This document shows, piece after piece, positions 9,600 through 17,157 of a stretch of DNA of 24,985 bases. Both the position numbers and the translations under genes were made by a program. The first letter of the stretch is position 1; each line of letters begins with the position of its first letter. The notes under the pieces were generated by a model. That model did not search any database. It saw only the letters and a program-made list of their open reading frames with translations, and was not told where the DNA came from. Source of the DNA: JAIBBG01 sp043748015 (lineage in GTDB: Bacteria > Bacteroidota > Bacteroidia > Flavobacteriales_D > Sanyastnellaceae); assembly GCA_043748015.1 (NCBI GenBank), contig JAYTOA010000011.1:1-24985 (forward strand), read 5' to 3'.

Positions 9600-10031
9600 A
9601 TGAAAACAATACACATAGGAAGCGATCACGCAGGTTATGAGCTGAAGGAAAAGCTGAAGGCTTATTTAAGTGTTGAAGACAATAGAATAATGGATCACGG
9701 AACTCACTCTTTGGAAAGCGTTGACTATCCGGAATATTCGCATGAAGTAGCTAAGGGCGTAGAAGCGGATGGATCCATGGGAATCTTGATTTGCGGTTCT
9801 GCCAATGGTGTGGCAATGGCGGCAAACAAACATGCGGGTATCAGGGCGGCTATTTGTTGGTCCACGGAGATAGCAAGTCTTGCAAGATCTCATAACGATG
9901 CCAATGTGCTGTGTCTGCCGGCAAGATATTTAACGGATAAGGAGGCCGAAGAAATTACTTCTGCGTTTTTGTCTACCTCGTTCGAAGGCGGACGTCATCA
10001 AAGAAGGGTTTCTAAAATTGCATGTAACTAA
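9600..10031 (+). CDS. rpiB: Ribose-5-phosphate isomerase B
   Basis: A 143-aa RpiB/LacAB-family isomerase that interconverts ribose 5-phosphate and ribulose 5-phosphate in the non-oxidative pentose phosphate pathway. Family motifs are clear: IGSDHAGYELK near the N-terminus (D9, H10), VDYPEYS, and ICGSANGVAMAANKHAGIRAA with the catalytic C65 and the phosphate/anion-hole loop. SHNDANVLCLPAR with H99 follows, then the C-terminal FEGGRHQRRV. The start at 9600 gives the usual family length and leaves the promoter-like TAATTTTG upstream; the TTG at 9543 would add 19 unrelated residues. Many homologues have CGTGIG where this one has CGSANG, a known kind of variation. The stop codon is immediately followed by the ATG of the M28 peptidase, suggesting translational coupling. 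Confidence 0.95.
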   Translation: MKTIHIGSDHAGYELKEKLKAYLSVEDNRIMDHGTHSLESVDYPEYSHEVAKGVEADGSMGILICGSANGVAMAANKHAGIRAAICWSTEIASLARSHNDANVLCLPARYLTDKEAEEITSAFLSTSFEGGRHQRRVSKIACN

Positions 10032-11684
10032 ATGAACAAGAAACAAATAATTATTGCGCTCATAGCGATGTCCATGGGCGTTTTTCACGTGGATCAATGT
10101 GCAGCACAGAAGTCAAAAGTGCTACCCGAACCTTCGACATTATCAGCTAAACCCGTGGCAGTTTCAAGTGAGGAAGTGGTGAATGCAATGGCGAATGGAA
10201 TCACGGCTTCTGAATTGAAAGAACATTTGACTATTCTAGCTTCCGATGAATTCGAAGGAAGAGAAACAGGTCAACCCGGACAGAAGAAGGCGGCACAATT
10301 TCTCGCTGATTACTACACCTCACTCGGCATTGAACCAATAGTAAATGGATCCTGGTTTCAACAATATCCCCTAAAGAAAACCAGCTATATGAAATCCACA
10401 GCCAATATCAATAGCAGTAAATATGCTTTTGTGAATGACTTCTATACTTTTTCATCTTCTGAACCTGAGATCAGTTTTGATGAATTTGTATTCGTGGGAT
10501 ACGGAATTAATGAAGGGGCATACAATGATTATGAAAAAGTTGATGTGAAGGGAAAGATGGTCGTGTGTCTATTAGGTGAACCCATTAATAAGAAGGGAAT
10601 AAGTGCTATCACCGGAACCGAATCTTTGTCGGAATGGACTATGGACTATGATATGAAGCGAAATATGGCCGCAGAGATGGGTGCGAAAGGAATGATTTTG
10701 ATCAATATGGAGTACGACGACTATATCAATAGAATCAAATATTGGCTGGAACAATCACCAATGCGTTTAGACAATCCTAAAAGACCAAAAGATGAAATGG
10801 GTATTCCGTTGTTTTTTGTTTCACCGGCAATGGGGAATGAAATTTTGAAGAACAACAAGAAGTCATGCGAGAAACTGGAAGCGCGATTAAACAAAAAAGG
10901 AAAACCTATGAGTTTCTCAGGGAAAGCAACGCTCCGATTTCACATGGAACGAAAAGAAGAAAAAGTGACTGCGGAGAATGTGTTGTGTTTTGTGGAAGGT
11001 TCCGATCCGGAATTGAAGAATGAAGTTGTAGTGATTTCTGCTCATTACGATCACATCGGAATTGTGAATGGACAAATAAATAATGGAGCTGATGACGACG
11101 GAAGCGGAACAGTGAGCGTGATGGAATTGGCGCAAGCTTTTACTGACGCAAAGAAGAGTGGTTTTGGCGCGCGAAGAAGTGTTTTGTTTTTGAACGTAAG
11201 TGGCGAAGAAAAAGGATTATTGGGAAGTGAGTGGTATTCAGATTTCCCGGTTTTTCCATTGGAGCAAACAGTATGTGATCTGAATATTGATATGATCGGG
11301 CGCATGGATGATCAGCACAAGGACGGCAATTACGTTTACTTGATTGGGTCTGATAAATTGAGTACTGATCTACACAGTATTTCGGAAAAGGCAAATGCAA
11401 CCTATACAAATCTGGCGCTTGACTATACCTATAATGATCCGAATGATCCCAACAGATTTTACTATCGATCTGATCATTACAATTTTGCCAAACACAATAT
11501 TCCTGTCATATTTTATTTTAGTGGTGTTCATGCTGATTATCACAAACCCGGTGATGACACGGAGAAAATAATGTTTGATAAAATGGAAAAAATCGTGCGA
11601 CTTGTTTTTTACACAGCGTGGGAAGTAGCGAATCGGGATGAGCGATTGAAGGTGGATGTGCACAATGATTTCCAACAAGATTAG
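10032..11684 (+). CDS. Exported M28-family zinc metallopeptidase
   Basis: A 550-aa protein with a signal peptide (about 1-25, ending in CAAQ). A PA-like inserted region (about 140-300) includes FVFVGYGI, and a C-terminal M28 di-zinc peptidase domain follows. The metal and catalytic residues can be placed by motif: H338 (SAHYDHIG), bridging D355 (NGADDDGSG), E392/E393 (VSGEEKGLLGS), D420 (NIDMIGR) and H504 (DYHKPGDD). This is the full set expected for an active aminopeptidase or carboxypeptidase of the family. It probably degrades peptides in the periplasm or outside the cell. Substrate preference cannot be told. It starts directly after the rpiB stop with no spacer, so it is co-transcribed with rpiB although the two roles are not obviously linked. 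Confidence 0.93.
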   Translation: MNKKQIIIALIAMSMGVFHVDQCAAQKSKVLPEPSTLSAKPVAVSSEEVVNAMANGITASELKEHLTILASDEFEGRETGQPGQKKAAQFLADYYTSLGIEPIVNGSWFQQYPLKKTSYMKSTANINSSKYAFVNDFYTFSSSEPEISFDEFVFVGYGINEGAYNDYEKVDVKGKMVVCLLGEPINKKGISAITGTESLSEWTMDYDMKRNMAAEMGAKGMILINMEYDDYINRIKYWLEQSPMRLDNPKRPKDEMGIPLFFVSPAMGNEILKNNKKSCEKLEARLNKKGKPMSFSGKATLRFHMERKEEKVTAENVLCFVEGSDPELKNEVVVISAHYDHIGIVNGQINNGADDDGSGTVSVMELAQAFTDAKKSGFGARRSVLFLNVSGEEKGLLGSEWYSDFPVFPLEQTVCDLNIDMIGRMDDQHKDGNYVYLIGSDKLSTDLHSISEKANATYTNLALDYTYNDPNDPNRFYYRSDHYNFAKHNIPVIFYFSGVHADYHKPGDDTEKIMFDKMEKIVRLVFYTAWEVANRDERLKVDVHNDFQQD

Positions 11685-11712
11685 CAACTATTCTTTAATT
11701 AAATATCATACT

Positions 11713-12288
11713 ATGAAAAAATCAAATGTATTATCGTTTGTATTGATGCTTGTTTCAACAGTTGTGTTTTGTCAAACACCTATTGAAAGAAATGAAAGAC
11801 CCAAGAAAGTTTACAATGGTCCAACAGGACATGCGCTCGGAGCCGTTCTTTCATCTTCCAATGGAAAAGGTTTATCCTATCGCTACTGGCCAAAAGATTT
11901 TGGATTTCATGTATCCTTCTTTCCGGCGGCCAATGGAACGAATCAATATTATAATGGTGGCGTCACCGGTTATATGACATTGAAGGAATATGAAGTTGGA
12001 AAGTTGTTTCTCCATGCCGGAATCGAATATCAATACACAGCACAAACGTATACCGGTCGTGGAGGATATCCTTATTATCCCACTTACGAGTACACGGATA
12101 AAACCACAGGATACAATATTGGTTTCGGGCCGGGCCTGCACATTCTACAGAAGTTTATCAGTATGGATGTTTTTCTTGGCTATGGCGCCTATGTGCGCGA
12201 TCGAACTACAACGGATCCGAATCGCAAGGTGAAAAATGAAACAATAATGACGCTTACCGGAGGCATCGCTTTTTATCTAGAATTGTAA
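11713..12288 (+). CDS. Small exported beta-barrel-like protein, probably outer membrane
   Basis: A 191-aa protein beginning MKKSNVLSFVLMLVS, with a signal peptide ending near VVFCQ. The mature part consists of alternating hydrophobic/polar strands rich in Gly and Tyr (GAVLSSSNGKGLSYRYW, GFHVSFFP, KLFLHAGIEYQY, YNIGFGPGLHI, MDVFLGYGAYV, MTLTGGIAFYLEL), which fits a small eight-stranded outer-membrane barrel. I do not recognise a specific family. An upstream in-frame ATG at 11656 lies inside the M28 gene and would bury the signal peptide, so 11713 is preferred. The gene follows the M28 stop by 28 bp and is probably co-transcribed. Confidence 0.75.
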   Translation: MKKSNVLSFVLMLVSTVVFCQTPIERNERPKKVYNGPTGHALGAVLSSSNGKGLSYRYWPKDFGFHVSFFPAANGTNQYYNGGVTGYMTLKEYEVGKLFLHAGIEYQYTAQTYTGRGGYPYYPTYEYTDKTTGYNIGFGPGLHILQKFISMDVFLGYGAYVRDRTTTDPNRKVKNETIMTLTGGIAFYLEL

Positions 12289-12308
12289 TCCCGAAAAATT
12301 TTTCTGAC

Positions 12309-13562
12309 TCACATTGGAGGCTGGTTTTCACTCAGCAACTGTTCAATGAATTCTGTAAGTTCTGCGGTATGGCGGTCGTAATGTTCGCCTGTACCGGGTC
12401 CGTAAAAACCCGTGTGGATTTTGCGGACTACCCCTTTTTTATCCACGATGACCATTGTTGGATATGAAGTGATTTTGCTCAACTTATTGAAAGTCTTTGA
12501 GGCCTGACCCTTGTTGGATGCGCCACCAAAATAGGGTGTGTACTCAAGGTTTAATTCTTCGAACTGACTCAAGACAGCTTGTTTGGCAATCGAAATATCT
12601 TCTGTACGTTCAAATGCAATTGGAATAATTTCCAATCCGCGATCATGAAGTTTTTGATAAAGCGAACGCATAAATACGCTTTCGTCGGTACAGTTTGGAC
12701 ACCAAGATCCAAAAATTTGAACCACACTTACGTGACCCGCAAATCGAAATGAATCGAAGAGCACAGAGTCACCGGCAAAATTTCTTACAGAGAAACTAAA
12801 AGCAGTTTTTTTGTCCTGAACGAACGTGAGACTATCCGGATTGCGAAGTGATGCAGTTGCATTCATAGCGCCCCTCCATTCTTCCGACCAATGTTTACCA
12901 CTATAAAACTTTCCGTCGGTGAGTTGATTGCCTTCGCGGTTTGCACAGAAGTAAAAGAGATGTGCGCCGTCAAATGACGAGAGGTGTAAACTTTTTCCCG
13001 TGTCTTCACCTTCCAGAAAACGATAGTCACCGGATTCAGTGAGGAAAGTTCCCACAAGTGTGTTGTCGTTGCGATAGAAAATACCAATGGCCTTGCTTAG
13101 GTCATCAATAGAATCAGGCGAAAAGACAACTTCATAGGTAAGCTTGTCGGCAAGGTTGGTATCGATCACATGCCTTGGTCGAAAGTCGGCATGATGCGTT
13201 GCGGTAAAAGAAATCTGATATAGAGAATCGCGCGAATGATCTGTCCAATTTCCATGAAATGTACTATCAGTTGTTATGACACCATCGAGAGAGGTGTTGA
13301 ACAAAGGCATGTCGATGTGAAAAGTGGCACCGGATATTTTTATCGACTCTAACGGAATGTTTTCATTCCAGTTGTGGATGGTCCAGTGATGCGATGAATC
13401 AATCGAAAGTCGAACAGGAATACCATTCTCACCAACGGCGAATAGCAATTCGTATTCACCGGTCTTAAGAGATATTTTTTTTTCGGCAACGGGTGTGTTA
13501 CATGAAATAATCACCAGGATGGCAAAGGCGAAAAGAGTTAGTTTGTTAGCGATAGTCAGCAA
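12309..13562 (-). CDS. TlpA-like thioredoxin-domain lipoprotein
   Basis: An exported thiol-disulfide oxidoreductase with a C-terminal thioredoxin fold. A redox motif WCPNC (cysteines 316 and 319 counting from a GTG at 13646) and a cis-proline in SYPTMVIVD mark a TlpA/ResA-type enzyme. About 250 residues of beta-rich sequence precede it; its order and motifs resemble the DUF4369-like N-terminal part of Bacteroidota thioredoxin lipoproteins, but I cannot assign it firmly. A lipobox IISC (C49 in the long count) follows a hydrophobic stretch. The frame extends to a GTG at 13646, but the signal peptide fits better if translation begins at the TTG at 13562 (LLTIANKLTLFAFAILVIISC). Neither start is strong. 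The protein is probably anchored in a membrane facing the periplasm. The gene is divergent from the desaturase and convergent with the barrel-like gene, with only 20 bp between those stops. Confidence 0.88.
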   Translation of the reverse strand: MLTIANKLTLFAFAILVIISCNTPVAEKKISLKTGEYELLFAVGENGIPVRLSIDSSHHWTIHNWNENIPLESIKISGATFHIDMPLFNTSLDGVITTDSTFHGNWTDHSRDSLYQISFTATHHADFRPRHVIDTNLADKLTYEVVFSPDSIDDLSKAIGIFYRNDNTLVGTFLTESGDYRFLEGEDTGKSLHLSSFDGAHLFYFCANREGNQLTDGKFYSGKHWSEEWRGAMNATASLRNPDSLTFVQDKKTAFSFSVRNFAGDSVLFDSFRFAGHVSVVQIFGSWCPNCTDESVFMRSLYQKLHDRGLEIIPIAFERTEDISIAKQAVLSQFEELNLEYTPYFGGASNKGQASKTFNKLSKITSYPTMVIVDKKGVVRKIHTGFYGPGTGEHYDRHTAELTEFIEQLLSENQPPM

Positions 13563-13676
13563 CGTTTCTATAAGGTTATGTGGCGAAAGTAGAGAACATC
13601 GCAGGTGATTGCATTCAGAAATGGTGTATTCAAGGAGTCCAAACACCTAATTATAAAGTATTCAATACGGAAACCA

Positions 13677-13684
13677 TATATTTG
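13677..13684 (+). promoter_or_regulatory. Probable -7 box (TATATTTG) of the desaturase gene
   Basis: TATATTTG fits TAnnTTTG exactly and lies 20 nt before the TTG start at 13705, giving a leader of about 14 nt. No good -33 TTG is visible at the expected spacing. The position supports the TTG start, because no in-frame ATG occurs until codon 45. Confidence 0.45.
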
Positions 13685-13704
13685 GCACCATAACTAGCTC
13701 ACTT

Positions 13705-14820
13705 TTGGAATTCAACAAATCAAATCCCGGAATACGATTCGCAACCGGCGAACAACTGCTTTTTTTTAGTACCCTGCGACAGAGAGTAGACGCCTATTTT
13801 GAAGGGAATAAATTGTCACCACACGCCAACGCAGGAATGGTTCTCAAAACCATCTTGCTTTTGCTGGCCTACATCGTTCCTTTTATATTGATGGTTGTTT
13901 ACACTCCGTCATTTTTGATCTCCTTGCTTTGCTGGAGTGTCATGGGTTTGGCTATGGCTGGTTTGGGAATGAGCGTAATGCACGATGCGAATCATGGTGC
14001 ATACTCATCCAGTGCGAAGGTGAACAAATGGGTGGGTTATACACTGAACCTTGTAGGTGGAACGGTACTCAACTGGAAGTATCAGCACAATGTTCTACAT
14101 CATACTTATACCAACATTGCAGGTATGGATGATGATATTGATTCGAAAGCCATCTTGCGATTTTCTCCACATGGTGAAAAGAAGAAAGTTCACAGATATC
14201 AATGGTATTATGCTTTTCTTTTTTACTCTATACTCACATTGTATTGGGGATTGTTGAAAGATCTTGTTCAGTATATTCAGTACAAAAAGGCGGGACTTAA
14301 TCGCAACACCTCTAAAAAGAATTTGATCTGGTTGGTGCGTGTTACAATTCTAAAGTTGATCTATTTTTTCGTGTTACTTGCCTTGCCAATATGGGCAGGA
14401 ATTCCGTTCTATCAAGTGTTGATTGGCTTTCTTGTTTTTCATGCAATAGGAGGATTGATACTTGCCATTGTTTTTCAAATGGCACACGTGGTGGAGGAAA
14501 CAGAATTTCCAATGCCGGCAGAAGACGGGGCTATGAAAAATTCCTGGGCGGTTCATCAATTGAGCACAACCATGGATTTTGCCCGCCACAATAAATTGCT
14601 TTCTTGGTATGTGGGTGGATTGAATTTTCAAGTGGAGCATCACCTTTTCACAAGAATTTGTCATGTGCATTATCCGGCGATATCTGAAATCGTGAAGGAC
14701 ACAGCACAAGAATATGGCGTTCCTTATCTCGAGAAAAAAACGCTATGGGAAGCTTTTAAGTCACACGTAAATTACTTGAAGCAGAATGGCGCGCCGACGC
14801 TGGAGGAAATCGGGGGTTAG
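13705..14820 (+). CDS. Membrane fatty acid desaturase (acyl-CoA/acyl-lipid type)
   Basis: A 371-aa integral membrane di-iron desaturase. The three histidine boxes are intact: HDANH (93-97), HNVLHH (128-133) and QVEHH (309-313), with an additional QMAHVVEE near 258-265. Hydrophobic spans lie at about 48-68, 70-92, 170-185, 208-230 and 235-258. The QxxHH third box is typical of front-end and linoleoyl-CoA-desaturase-like members. No cytochrome b5 domain is fused, so electrons must come from a separate carrier. The position of the inserted double bond cannot be read. Translation appears to begin at TTG 13705. It is divergent from the thioredoxin lipoprotein gene. Confidence 0.93.
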   Translation: MEFNKSNPGIRFATGEQLLFFSTLRQRVDAYFEGNKLSPHANAGMVLKTILLLLAYIVPFILMVVYTPSFLISLLCWSVMGLAMAGLGMSVMHDANHGAYSSSAKVNKWVGYTLNLVGGTVLNWKYQHNVLHHTYTNIAGMDDDIDSKAILRFSPHGEKKKVHRYQWYYAFLFYSILTLYWGLLKDLVQYIQYKKAGLNRNTSKKNLIWLVRVTILKLIYFFVLLALPIWAGIPFYQVLIGFLVFHAIGGLILAIVFQMAHVVEETEFPMPAEDGAMKNSWAVHQLSTTMDFARHNKLLSWYVGGLNFQVEHHLFTRICHVHYPAISEIVKDTAQEYGVPYLEKKTLWEAFKSHVNYLKQNGAPTLEEIGG

Positions 14821-14828
14821 CATTTGGA

Positions 14829-14859
14829 ATTTGTGCATTGTGATTTGCGATTTGCGAAC
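14829..14859. repeat. Short TGATTTGC-type heptad run
   Basis: Between two convergent genes the bases read AATTTGTGCATTGTGATTTG and continue CGATTTGCGAAC, a run of degenerate (T/C)GATTTG units. The same kind of run recurs in at least four other intergenic gaps of the window. Confidence 0.55.
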
Positions 14860-14915
14860 CGGGAAAGATGAACGATCAACTTTTCGCGCGAATCCTGCCA
14901 TCAAAAAAGTATTCA

Positions 14916-15236
14916 CTATTCCCTCACGAAAAACTTTACCTCTTCATGAATCCCATTTCCAGTGACGAGGATGAAGTATTTACCCGTAGGACAATCCGGA
15001 TTGATCATGTCGAACGGATGATTACCGACGGTTAGAATGGTTTTTTGAGTGGCGACGAGACATTCATCGGTGAAGACAGTAATCTCGAGATCTTGTTCGG
15101 ATAGACAATTTACTACGAAATGGATTTCTTCTTTTTTAGTGAGATTGGTTTTCTCCATTACGATCTGCACGACTTGAGATTGCATGTTGATGACGAATGA
15201 GAAGAAGATAACCGCGATGAATGTCAGGTTTTTCAT
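14916..15236 (-). CDS. Small exported protein resembling an isolated T9SS-type C-terminal domain
   Basis: A 106-aa protein with a signal peptide (MKNLTFIAVIFFSFVINMQS). The mature part of about 85 residues has a beta-sandwich pattern: VNCLSEQDLEITVFTDE, then GNHPFDM, CPTGKYFILVTGNGIHEE and KFFVRE. This order (strand with an EITVF core, Gly-turn, PTGKYFILV, terminal KFFV) resembles the Por secretion tail normally found at the end of long T9SS cargo. Here nothing lies between the signal peptide and the tail-like domain. Start and stop are clear. It sits 29 bp downstream of trhO on the same strand and may be co-transcribed with it. The function is unknown; the resemblance is my reading and needs a profile search. 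Confidence 0.7.
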   Translation of the reverse strand: MKNLTFIAVIFFSFVINMQSQVVQIVMEKTNLTKKEEIHFVVNCLSEQDLEITVFTDECLVATQKTILTVGNHPFDMINPDCPTGKYFILVTGNGIHEEVKFFVRE

Positions 15237-15265
15237 GAATACAAATGTTGCATGGAATCACCTCA

Positions 15266-16330
15266 TTATTCGCTATTCGCGGAAGAACTTTTTACACGGT
15301 TGGGTTTGAATACCAACTTTTCACTGCGGCCTTTTTTGAAAACATTGCGTACTGGTTTTTTACCCTTGCGCAACTCACGCTGTTCTTCGAGTGGAAGCCG
15401 CGAGATGTCGCGACATTCTTCAGAACAACAATTCAAATATTCGGAGCGACACTTTTCGCACTGAATAAAAAGTATGTGACAAGCTTCGTTGACGCAATTG
15501 GTGTGAAGGTCGAATGGATCACCGCATTGGTGACATTGCGCAATCACATCTTCGGAAATTCGCTCAGCGAGTCGCTCATCAAAAACGAAATTCACTCCGA
15601 TGAATTTGTTCTCTAATGCCTGTGCTTTTACATCGTGCGCATATTTGATAATGCCACCTTCAAGCTGGTGCACATTTTCAAATCCTTTGTGTTTTAAATA
15701 TGCTGAAGCTTTTTCGCACCGAATTCCACCCGTGCAATACATCACAATGTTCTTGTCGTTTTTGCCCGCCAGCAATTTTTCAACAACAGCAATTTCTTCG
15801 CGGAATGTATCCACGTCGGGAAGGAGGGCGTTTTTGAAATGGCCTACCTCGCTCTCGTAATGATTGCGCATGTCGATCAGGATGGTGTCGTCTTTTGCGG
15901 TGAGTTCATTGAATGCTTTTGCATCGAGATGAACGCCGGTGTTAGAAGGATCGAACGTTGGATCATCAATTCCATCGGCAACTATTTTATTGCGCAGCTT
16001 CAGTTTCAATTTGAAGAATGATTTTCCTTCGTCCTGAACGGCGGTGTTGAGTCGCACATTGTCGAGGAAGGAAATACTGAATAGGTGATCGCGGAATTCT
16101 TCGAAGCGACTTTCCGGAACGCTGATTTGCGCATTAATACCTTCTCGTGATATGTATGTTCTACCGAGCACGCCCAACGCCTCCCAGTGAATAAAGAGAA
16201 AATCCCGGAATAGCGTCGGATTATCTATGGTGTGGTATTTATAAAAGGAGACAGTTAGGCGTTTCTCTGGACTCTGCATGATGAGATCCTTCAATACCCT
16301 TATGTCAACAGTGTTGTAGAGTTTCTTCAT
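15266..16330 (-). CDS. trhO: tRNA uridine(34) 5-hydroxylase, rhodanese-domain (TrhO/YceA/UPF0176)
   Basis: A 354-aa protein with the TrhO layout: an N-terminal acylphosphatase-like part (LTVSFYKYHTI, GRTYISREGINAQISVP) and a central rhodanese domain. The catalytic C199 lies in YCTGGIRCEKASAYLK, and C205 is also conserved in the family. A Cys-rich tail follows (CHQC 266-269, C279, C284, CEKC 291-294, C301, C302, C306). TrhO hydroxylates the wobble uridine of some tRNAs. The C-terminal cysteines look like a metal-binding module. The ATG at 16330 gives a normal N-terminus. A -7 box and a hairpin lie upstream at 16359-16407. Confidence 0.95.
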   Translation of the reverse strand: MKKLYNTVDIRVLKDLIMQSPEKRLTVSFYKYHTIDNPTLFRDFLFIHWEALGVLGRTYISREGINAQISVPESRFEEFRDHLFSISFLDNVRLNTAVQDEGKSFFKLKLKLRNKIVADGIDDPTFDPSNTGVHLDAKAFNELTAKDDTILIDMRNHYESEVGHFKNALLPDVDTFREEIAVVEKLLAGKNDKNIVMYCTGGIRCEKASAYLKHKGFENVHQLEGGIIKYAHDVKAQALENKFIGVNFVFDERLAERISEDVIAQCHQCGDPFDLHTNCVNEACHILFIQCEKCRSEYLNCCSEECRDISRLPLEEQRELRKGKKPVRNVFKKGRSEKLVFKPNRVKSSSANSE

Positions 16331-16358
16331 CTGTACAAGTGTATATTATACCGTGATA

Positions 16359-16398
16359 GGCCCTTCAACTGTTGATGACAACAGTGAATTTTGAGGCC
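16359..16398 (-). promoter_or_regulatory. Inverted repeat between promoter and start of trhO
   Basis: TTCA-A-CTGTTG (16364-16374), a four-base ATGA spacer and CAACAG-TGAA (16379-16388) form a 10-bp interrupted stem with one bulged A. GGCC flanks it on both sides (16359-16362, 16395-16398). It lies just downstream of the -7 box at 16400, so it would be in the leader RNA or act as an operator. Confidence 0.4.
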
Positions 16399-16399
16399 G

Positions 16400-16407
16400 C
16401 AAAGATA
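16400..16407 (-). promoter_or_regulatory. Probable -7 box (TATCTTTG) of trhO
   Basis: The minus strand reads TATCTTTG, an exact TAnnTTTG match, about 70 nt before the trhO start. No clear -33 partner is visible. Confidence 0.4.
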
Positions 16408-16456
16408 GTATATCACTTTAATGAGTATGTCTTATGATGATGAAGGTTTGCGACCA

Positions 16457-16486
16457 CCACACTGTTAACCCGATTTTAACATGTGG
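16457..16486. promoter_or_regulatory. Bulged hairpin/inverted repeat in the trhO-small-gene intergenic region
   Basis: CCACA-C-TGTTAA (16457-16468) and TTAACATGTGG (16476-16486) pair over 11 bp with one bulged C and a 7-base spacer. It lies about 46 bp upstream of the likely -7 box of the 62-aa gene, so it may be a regulator site. No function is known to me. Confidence 0.4.
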
Positions 16487-16509
16487 ACGCGCAATAATGC
16501 CTAATTTGC

Positions 16510-16539
16510 TTTGTTTTCCAGACTGCAGGAATATTTTTT
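16510..16539 (+). promoter_or_regulatory. Possible promoter of the 62-aa gene (TTTG-N18-TATTTTTT)
   Basis: TTTG at 16510-16513 and TATTTTTT at 16532-16539 fit the -33/-7 pattern with 18-nt spacing and one mismatch in the last -7 base. It would give a leader of about 120 nt before the ATG at 16669. I see nothing else definite in that leader. Confidence 0.3.
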
Positions 16540-16668
16540 TCCTCGATGTTTTTTTGCTCTTCGAACGGTTGATAAAAAAGAAGTGAAAAAAGCTGCGATG
16601 TACGGAAAAAGAAATTATTTTAGACTCAGTTTTGAAAGCAAACCAGTTTTAAAACCCTTTTTGAAACC

Positions 16669-16857
16669 ATGTTAGAAATGTGTAAGGAAGTACTGACCAA
16701 GGTCAGTTTTGATCGTCTCCTCTTCCGCAAAGAACTTCAGAAGGCGATACGTTGGATAACAGGTGAAGACCTCGATAGACTCCGACGGTGGTGTATAGAC
16801 CAATACGGAACATTGTATCACGACATTATCATATCATCGTTTAGACCGGTGATGTGA
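16669..16857 (+). CDS. Small conserved-looking 62-aa protein of unknown function
   Basis: A 62-aa protein beginning MLEMCKEVLTKVSFDRLLFR and continuing with KELQKAIRWITGEDLDRLRRW and CIDQYGTLYHDII. It has no signal peptide or membrane span. Spaced hydrophobic residues among many Lys, Arg and Glu suggest two or three short helices. The case for a real gene is the compact composition, an ATG start and a strong intrinsic terminator that begins 17 bp after the stop and serves only this gene. I recall similar ~60-residue proteins with an MLEMCK-like start and a ‘VSFDxxLFxKEL’ segment in other Bacteroidota, but this is memory and unchecked. No function is assigned. The gene stands alone between trhO and the M43 protease, both on the opposite strand. 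Confidence 0.75.
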   Translation: MLEMCKEVLTKVSFDRLLFRKELQKAIRWITGEDLDRLRRWCIDQYGTLYHDIIISSFRPVM

Positions 16858-16874
16858 AAAGTCAAAAAAAGAAT

Positions 16875-16901
16875 AGCCCTTGCTCCAAGGGCTTTTTTTT
16901 T
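16875..16901 (+). terminator. Strong intrinsic terminator of the 62-aa gene
   Basis: AGCCCTTG (16875-16882), loop CTC, and CAAGGGCT (16886-16893) form a perfect 8-bp stem. The stem's last T begins a run of nine T ending at 16901, and an A-rich stretch precedes it. It is the clearest terminator in the window. Confidence 0.92.
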
Positions 16902-17157
16902 CGCCGGTTAGGAATTGGGAATCAGGAGGTAAGGATTCTAGGTAACATACTTGGATGCCGCTCATGAGCGGAATAAAACAAAAAGGAGTTATCGATTATT
17001 ACGCCTACCTATGACAACTAAGCGAGGAATCTCTTGGGGTATTTCCGCAGGATCAATTAGAATAATTTTACCACCCAACAATTAATAACTCAAGCCGCTA
17101 TTCGCGGTTCCAAAAGACACTTCGCCCTGCAAGTACGCGATACCAAGCCCCTACTAT
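16902..17157. repeat. Intergenic region with a short palindrome and a dispersed-repeat-like segment
   Basis: No gene is seen. CCGCTCATGAGCGG at 16958-16971 is a perfect 14-bp palindrome without a T-run. At 17021-17037 the minus strand reads CCAAGAGATTCCTCGCT, closely matching CAAGGGAGATTCCTCACTT at the right end of the window (24960-24978). AGATTCCTC-type sequences occur as dispersed intergenic repeats in many bacterial assemblies, as far as I recall. The region follows the M43 protease stop, but no obvious terminator for that gene is present. Confidence 0.45.

Noticed and set aside
12293..12304. GAAAAATTTTTC between two convergent stops as a bidirectional terminator
   Set aside because: It is short, contains almost no G-C pairs and could arise by chance in AT-rich DNA.
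15245..15616. 123-codon plus-strand frame antisense to the end of trhO
   Set aside because: trhO is certain on the opposite strand; the frame is a codon-bias shadow and has no domain features.
16958..16971. CCGCTCATGAGCGG as a terminator
   Set aside because: It is a perfect palindrome but has no hairpin loop of usual size and no T-run on either strand.
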